Assembly: GCA_946534455.1 (NCBI GenBank)
Contig: CAMNCR010000135.1
Location: 1 to 10,151, forward strand
Direction: 5' to 3'
Origin: an uncultured Clostridia bacterium
GTDB lineage: Bacteria > Bacillota > Clostridia > Christensenellales > Aristaeellaceae
DNA: 10,151 bases
Below the pieces are notes generated by a model. That model saw only the letters and a list, made by a program, of their open reading frames with translations. It was not told the origin of the DNA and searched no databases. This document shows, in pieces, positions 7,685-10,151 of this stretch (its first letter is position 1; every line of letters begins with the position of its first letter). The position numbers and the translations under genes were made by a program.

Positions 7685-7700
7685 GAGAATCAGGTAAGAT
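7672..7700 (+). promoter_or_regulatory. Consensus promoter for the SH3-domain gene
   Basis: A perfect -35 TTGACA (7672-7677), a 17-base spacer and TAAGAT (7695-7700, five of six consensus bases). Transcription should start near 7707, about 70 bases before the GTG start at 7776 and directly in front of the terminator-like hairpin at 7708. Confidence 0.75.
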
Positions 7701-7707
7701 AAAGGTC

Positions 7708-7735
7708 CGAAAACCGGTTTCGGTTTTCGCTTTTT
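7708..7735 (+). terminator. Intrinsic terminator (or attenuator) at the start of the SH3-gene leader
   Basis: CGAAAACCG (7708-7716) pairs perfectly with CGGTTTTCG (7721-7729) around a four-base loop, followed by C and five T. This is the form of a rho-independent terminator on the plus strand, yet it begins at the predicted start site of the TTGACA promoter. There is no room upstream in that transcript for a competing antiterminator. It may instead stop rightward read-through from lysA that would run antisense across the radical SAM gene. Confidence 0.65.
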
Positions 7736-7762
7736 GGTGGCTTCGAGGACGGGAGGAACATC

Positions 7763-7768
7763 AGGAGG
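7763..7768 (+). promoter_or_regulatory. Ribosome binding site selecting a GTG start
   Basis: AGGAGG is seven bases before GTG at 7776. The longer reading frame from 7734 would begin inside the terminator T tract and lacks an SD, so the GTG is preferred. Confidence 0.75.
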
Positions 7769-7775
7769 ATCGATC

Positions 7776-8768
7776 GTGATCAGGAAATTATCCTTATGTC
7801 TGCTGTTGTGGGCGGTGCTGCTGTGCGCCTGCTGCCCCGCGATGGGGGAGGAAGCGGAGACCGGCATCGTATATGATGACGATGGAGGCATCTGGGATTT
7901 TGACAGGGGAACCTATACCGCTCCGGACGGCCGGGTGGTGACGATCGAGAAGGAAAACGGCTCCGGTTCCGGCGGCTCGGGCGGCGCCATCACGGTGACG
8001 GACTCCTCCGGCGTGGAGGGCATTCCCGTGAATCCTGACGGCAGCATCACCGTGGAATCCGGGCAGATCCGCAGCGTGGAAGAGGGGTCCACCTCCTCCG
8101 GCGGGCTGACCCAGGAGGAATGGGAAGCACGGATGCAGAAGGCCCTGGATCGCAACGGGGATTATACCGAAACCTGGTACTTCGGCCCGGAAAAGGATCC
8201 CGTCTCCGTCGAGGTGCTGTATGTCGGTCTGGGACGTTCCATGGTGCAGAACTCCAGCGGCGTTTTCCTGGTCAACACCTGTGACCTGGCCTGGGCGTCG
8301 GACGCGCCCGCCAGTCAGGCGCTGGCGGTGGTGAATGCCAACCGGGTGGGCTATGCCGCCCTGCGCGCGAACACCAGCAACAAATCCTTCATCATGGATC
8401 ACTGCATTACCGGCAGCGTGGTGCGGGTTCTTTCCTCCGGCAAGAACTGGACCAAGGTGGATTACCGGGGCATGCGGGGCTATGTGCTGACCTCGTCCCT
8501 GACCTTCTATCCCAACGTGCTGCACGGCTATGAAACCGGCAAAATCTGTATTGACGGCCGGGTGACCGGAAAGTCCACGATCAACATCCGCGCCAATGCG
8601 AACAACAAAGCCCGCATCCTGGGGGACTATGTGCTGGGCACGCCGCTGACCATCTTCTCCCGGGACGAAAAGTGGTGCGAGGTGGATGTGGAAGGCTGGC
8701 ACTGCTATATTCTGACCGAGTATGTGAGCCTGGATGAACCCGGCCCCATGATGGCGCAGAACAACTGA
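7776..8768 (+). CDS. Secreted protein with two bacterial SH3 domains
   Basis: The 330-residue product begins with a signal peptide (RK at 3-4, hydrophobic 5-19, ending ACCPAMG before EEAE near 24). Cysteines at 17, 19 and 20 do not form a clean lipobox, so type I cleavage is favoured. Residues 25-60 contain a WDFDRGTYTAPDGRVV strand segment; a Gly/Ser linker (61-70) and a low-complexity acidic stretch follow. Two SH3b-type repeats occupy about 184-245 and 254-317; each has an LRAN/IRANAN strand, a central VVRVL or LTIFS strand, a W.KVDYRG or WCEVDVEG turn and a GYVLTSSL or CYILTEYV end. Such domains often bind peptidoglycan, so a cell-wall role is likely but no catalytic domain is present. 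It has its own promoter and terminator and appears monocistronic. Confidence 0.78.
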   Translation: MIRKLSLCLLLWAVLLCACCPAMGEEAETGIVYDDDGGIWDFDRGTYTAPDGRVVTIEKENGSGSGGSGGAITVTDSSGVEGIPVNPDGSITVESGQIRSVEEGSTSSGGLTQEEWEARMQKALDRNGDYTETWYFGPEKDPVSVEVLYVGLGRSMVQNSSGVFLVNTCDLAWASDAPASQALAVVNANRVGYAALRANTSNKSFIMDHCITGSVVRVLSSGKNWTKVDYRGMRGYVLTSSLTFYPNVLHGYETGKICIDGRVTGKSTINIRANANNKARILGDYVLGTPLTIFSRDEKWCEVDVEGWHCYILTEYVSLDEPGPMMAQNN

Positions 8769-8782
8769 GACACTGTGAACCG

Positions 8783-8805
8783 AGGCCCCGCCGGGGGCCT
8801 TTTTT
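8783..8805 (+). terminator. Rho-independent terminator after the SH3-domain gene
   Basis: AGGCCCC (8783-8789) pairs with GGGGCCT (8794-8800) around the loop GCCG, followed by five more T. It begins 14 bases after the TGA of the upstream gene. It ends only 36 bases before the next ATG, and no clear promoter is seen between them. Confidence 0.9.
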
Positions 8806-8841
8806 GACGGCGAAAGCCGATGAACCGGAGGAGGAAAAGCG

Positions 8842-9507
8842 ATGAAGGGACCCGTCATCACCCGCGATCAGGTCAAAACGCTGCTGGATACGCCCTTTCT
8901 GCGGGTGGTGGACCTGCAGTACGCGGAGGGAAGGCATTATTACAACGCGACGCGCAGGCCGGTGGATGAGCTGGCGGCGACCCGCACCCGGGAGGCGTTC
9001 CAGCGCATGACGCCGGACGCGGCCACCTGCCTGGTGGTGCTGCGGACGCCCGGGGATCCGCCGCGGATGCTGCTGATGCGGGAATACCGGTATCCCGCCG
9101 GTCGCTTCCTGATTTCGCCGCCCGCGGGGCTCCTGGATCCGGAGGACCGGGCGGAGGCGGAGCCTGCCCTGGCCGCGGCCAGGCGGGAAATCCGGGAGGA
9201 GGCGGGCATCACCGCGGAGCCGACGCGGCTGGAGCTGATCAATCCGCTGGTGTTTTCCTCTCCCGGCATGACCGACGAGAGCAACGCGCTGGTGCTGGCG
9301 GTCTATGATCTGCCGGATCTCAGCTGCATCAATCAGCGCGGCGCGGTGGGATCGGAATGCTTCGACGGATACCGCCTGGTGACCCGGGAGGAGGCGGAGA
9401 CGCTGCTGCGGGACGGACGGGATTCGGAGGGCAATTTCTATTCGGTCTTTACCTGGGCCTGCCTGACCTGGTTCGCCTCCGGGCGCTGGGAGGCGCGGGC
9501 AGACTGA
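8842..9507 (+). CDS. Nudix hydrolase, ADP-sugar pyrophosphatase type
   Basis: Nudix enzymes hydrolyse a nucleoside diphosphate linked to another group, using Mg2+ bound by the Nudix box. In this 221-residue protein the box runs from G96 to I123 and ends REIREEAGI (115-123), with E119 and E120 as metal ligands; E107 to R115 keeps the usual spacing. The segment between G96 and E107 is about five residues longer than the classical GX5E. REYRYPAG (80-87) before the box matches the EQYRYPVG strand of ADP-ribose pyrophosphatases, which is why ADP-ribose or a similar ADP-sugar is the best substrate guess. GGAGGAGG is seven bases before the ATG. The gene lies 36 bases past a strong terminator with no obvious promoter, so its transcription is unclear. 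A different substrate within the Nudix family is possible. Confidence 0.85.
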   Translation: MKGPVITRDQVKTLLDTPFLRVVDLQYAEGRHYYNATRRPVDELAATRTREAFQRMTPDAATCLVVLRTPGDPPRMLLMREYRYPAGRFLISPPAGLLDPEDRAEAEPALAAARREIREEAGITAEPTRLELINPLVFSSPGMTDESNALVLAVYDLPDLSCINQRGAVGSECFDGYRLVTREEAETLLRDGRDSEGNFYSVFTWACLTWFASGRWEARAD

Positions 9508-9558
9508 AGCCTCCCGCGACCATGGAGGTTGCGGAAATGATGGGTGACGCTGCAGAAA

Positions 9559-9590
9559 GTCCCGGACCGGGCTTTCGACCGGACCGGGAC
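9559..9590 (-). terminator. Large near-perfect palindrome between convergent genes
   Basis: GTCCCGG-A-CCGG and CCGG-A-CCGGGAC form a twelve-position stem with one central A-A mismatch around an eight-base loop. It lies 51 bases after the Nudix gene's stop and 51 bases after the end of the leftward peptide gene. On the minus strand it is followed by TTTCTG, a weak T tract; on the plus strand no T tract follows. It most likely ends the peptide transcript and may act in both directions. Confidence 0.5.
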
Positions 9591-9641
9591 GAACCTGACT
9601 TATACGCTTCTGGCTGCGAAGATTACGGAGCAGTGACGAAT

Positions 9642-9857
9642 TTACGCGATGTTATCCCAGTGTGCCCTGATATAAGCTTCCTGTTCCTCGTTGAAATCCT
9701 TGTTATAGCGGTAGAAATCCTGGATGCATTGCTCCAGCGATTTATCGGCTTTCTTTGCCCGATATATTACCTCGTTCAGATAATCTGTGGTGATGGAATC
9801 AAGTTCCCCGCCGGTTACTCTTTCCAGGTCTGAGAGAGTAAGATTTTTCGCTTCCAT
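9642..9857 (-). CDS. Double-glycine leader peptide precursor, 71 residues
   Basis: The product begins with an LTLSDLERVTGG leader, the type cleaved after Gly-Gly (17) by C39-family peptidase domains of peptide exporters (compare the bacteriocin-type signal sequence TIGR01847). The predicted mature part (18-71) has 54 residues, is acidic (about 12 Asp/Glu against 7 Lys/Arg), rich in aromatic residues (Y26, Y32, F48, Y49, Y51, F55, Y62, W67), has one cysteine (C44) and looks helical. The net negative charge and lone cysteine do not fit a typical cationic class II bacteriocin or a lanthipeptide. AGGAGG (plus 9866-9871) lies eight bases before the ATG at 9857; a TTG at 9878 in the same frame is upstream of this SD and is rejected. 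It follows the second peptide gene by 57 bases on the same strand. Function (toxin, signal or accessory peptide) is unknown. Confidence 0.75.
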   Translation of the reverse strand: MEAKNLTLSDLERVTGGELDSITTDYLNEVIYRAKKADKSLEQCIQDFYRYNKDFNEEQEAYIRAHWDNIA

Positions 9858-9865
9858 GGTCGTAT

Positions 9866-9871
9866 CCTCCT
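9866..9871 (-). promoter_or_regulatory. Ribosome binding site of the 71-residue peptide gene
   Basis: AGGAGG on the minus strand, eight bases before the ATG at 9857; it fixes the start that places Gly-Gly at positions 16-17, as in the neighbouring peptide. Confidence 0.75.
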
Positions 9872-9914
9872 GTTTCAATTCTGATTCTTTGTGTTTTTTC
9901 GGAAATATGCGGAC

Positions 9915-10061
9915 TCACCAGCCGCCGCTTGCACCGCCGGGCTTCTCTTCCTCTGCAGTGATCAGCCCTAACGTAATCATAAGTGTTATAAATGCCATAT
10001 CAGCCAGGTTTCCTCCTGAAACCGATTCCATTTCGTTAAGGTTCAGTTCTTTTCCGTTCAT
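9915..10061 (-). CDS. Double-glycine leader peptide precursor, 48 residues, hydrophobic core
   Basis: Translation from the ATG at 10061 gives 48 residues ending at TGA (9915-9917). The leader LNLNEMESVSGG places Gly-Gly at 16-17, exactly as in the neighbouring 71-residue peptide, and the two leaders share eight of seventeen residues. The predicted mature part is 31 residues: a hydrophobic stretch from about M22 to I34 (MAFITLMITLGLI), an acidic turn EEEKP, and a glycine-rich tail GGASGGW. It has no cysteine, which excludes disulfide or lanthionine bridges. AAGGAGG lies eight bases before the ATG. Short membrane-active bacteriocins and some export-signal peptides look like this, but I do not recognise the core. 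Cleavage by a C39 exporter is inferred from the leader; no such exporter lies within the window. Confidence 0.75.
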   Translation of the reverse strand: MNGKELNLNEMESVSGGNLADMAFITLMITLGLITAEEEKPGGASGGW

Positions 10062-10069
10062 TCTCTCTG

Positions 10070-10076
10070 CCTCCTT
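10070..10076 (-). promoter_or_regulatory. Ribosome binding site of the 48-residue peptide gene
   Basis: AAGGAGG on the minus strand, eight bases before the ATG at 10061. It is strong evidence that this short frame is translated. Confidence 0.75.
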
Positions 10077-10083
10077 ACCTGTT

Positions 10084-10151
10084 TTAGCGCTTGTTTTTCT
10101 TTTCTGTTTCAGGAATCTGTTTGTATCCTTTCACTTGTTTATACGCAGAGC
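10084..10151 (-). CDS. Possible 3' end of a gene upstream of the peptide genes
   Basis: One minus-strand frame is open from the window edge for 21 codons and ends at TAA (10084-10086). The residues are hydrophilic and basic, ending IPETEKKNKR. If real, it would be the tail of a gene 22 bases upstream of the 48-residue peptide and in the same operon. The stretch is short and AT-rich (a TATAAA also occurs in it), so an untranslated leader with a promoter is an equal alternative. No function can be assigned. Confidence 0.35.
   Translation of the reverse strand, partial: SAYKQVKGYKQIPETEKKNKR

Noticed and set aside
6379..7779. A 466-codon plus-strand frame opposite the radical SAM gene
   Set aside because: It is antisense to a gene with an intact CX3CX2C motif, SD and promoter, and its own translation shows no recognisable domain.
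7792..7835. Lipoprotein signal in the SH3-domain protein (cysteines 17, 19, 20)
   Set aside because: The residues before each Cys do not fit the lipobox well (Cys at -2 or -1), so an ordinary signal peptide is the safer reading.
9357..9833. A 158-codon plus-strand frame running through the 3' end of the Nudix gene and across the peptide gene
   Set aside because: No SD, Gly/Ala/Arg-rich shadow translation, and it conflicts with the well-supported leftward peptide gene.
1..10151. tRNA, rRNA, CRISPR array, insertion sequence or phage genes
   Set aside because: I saw no cloverleaf, regular direct-repeat array, transposase or integrase motif, or terminal inverted repeats on either strand.

Overview
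The window looks like chromosomal DNA from a GC-rich low-branching Bacillota lineage, most likely a gut or rumen Clostridia relative. This rests on a Gram-positive-type SMC of 1188 residues, strong AGGAGG-type ribosome binding sites at nearly every gene, housekeeping-type -35/-10 promoters and short intergenic gaps. The exact genus cannot be read from the sequence. The last ~500 bases are visibly AT-richer than the rest.

Layout: (1) 1-226 is a divergent intergenic region. A gene reading left off the window starts at base 14 (minus strand), and a strong extended -10 promoter drives smc to the right. (2) 227-6452 is a three-gene plus-strand operon with gaps of 27 and 16 nt: smc, a secreted protein with a trypsin-like fold that appears to have lost its catalytic triad, and a diaminopimelate decarboxylase of a variant subgroup (lysA). 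(3) 6391-7557 (minus) is an uncharacterised radical SAM protein whose 3' end overlaps lysA by 62 bp tail to tail. (4) 7558-7775 holds two facing, overlapping promoters and an intrinsic terminator placed just after the plus-strand start point. (5) 7776-8768 encodes a secreted protein with two bacterial SH3 domains, followed by a textbook terminator. (6) 8842-9507 is a Nudix hydrolase of the ADP-sugar pyrophosphatase type. (7) 9642-10151 (minus) carries two tiny genes for peptides with closely related 17-residue double-glycine leaders and unrelated cargo, preceded by what may be the 3' end of another gene.

The housekeeping part combines chromosome organisation (SMC), lysine/peptidoglycan precursor synthesis (LysA) and two exported proteins; their co-transcription is inferred from spacing only. 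The most interesting part is the right edge. Two double-glycine leader peptides in tandem, one with no Cys and one with a single Cys, suggest a peptide export, bacteriocin or signalling locus whose transporter, and any maturation enzyme, would lie beyond the window. Secondary points of interest are the convergent lysA/radical SAM overlap with no terminator between them, the overlapping divergent promoters, and a recurring design in which a hairpin sits between promoter and ribosome binding site.
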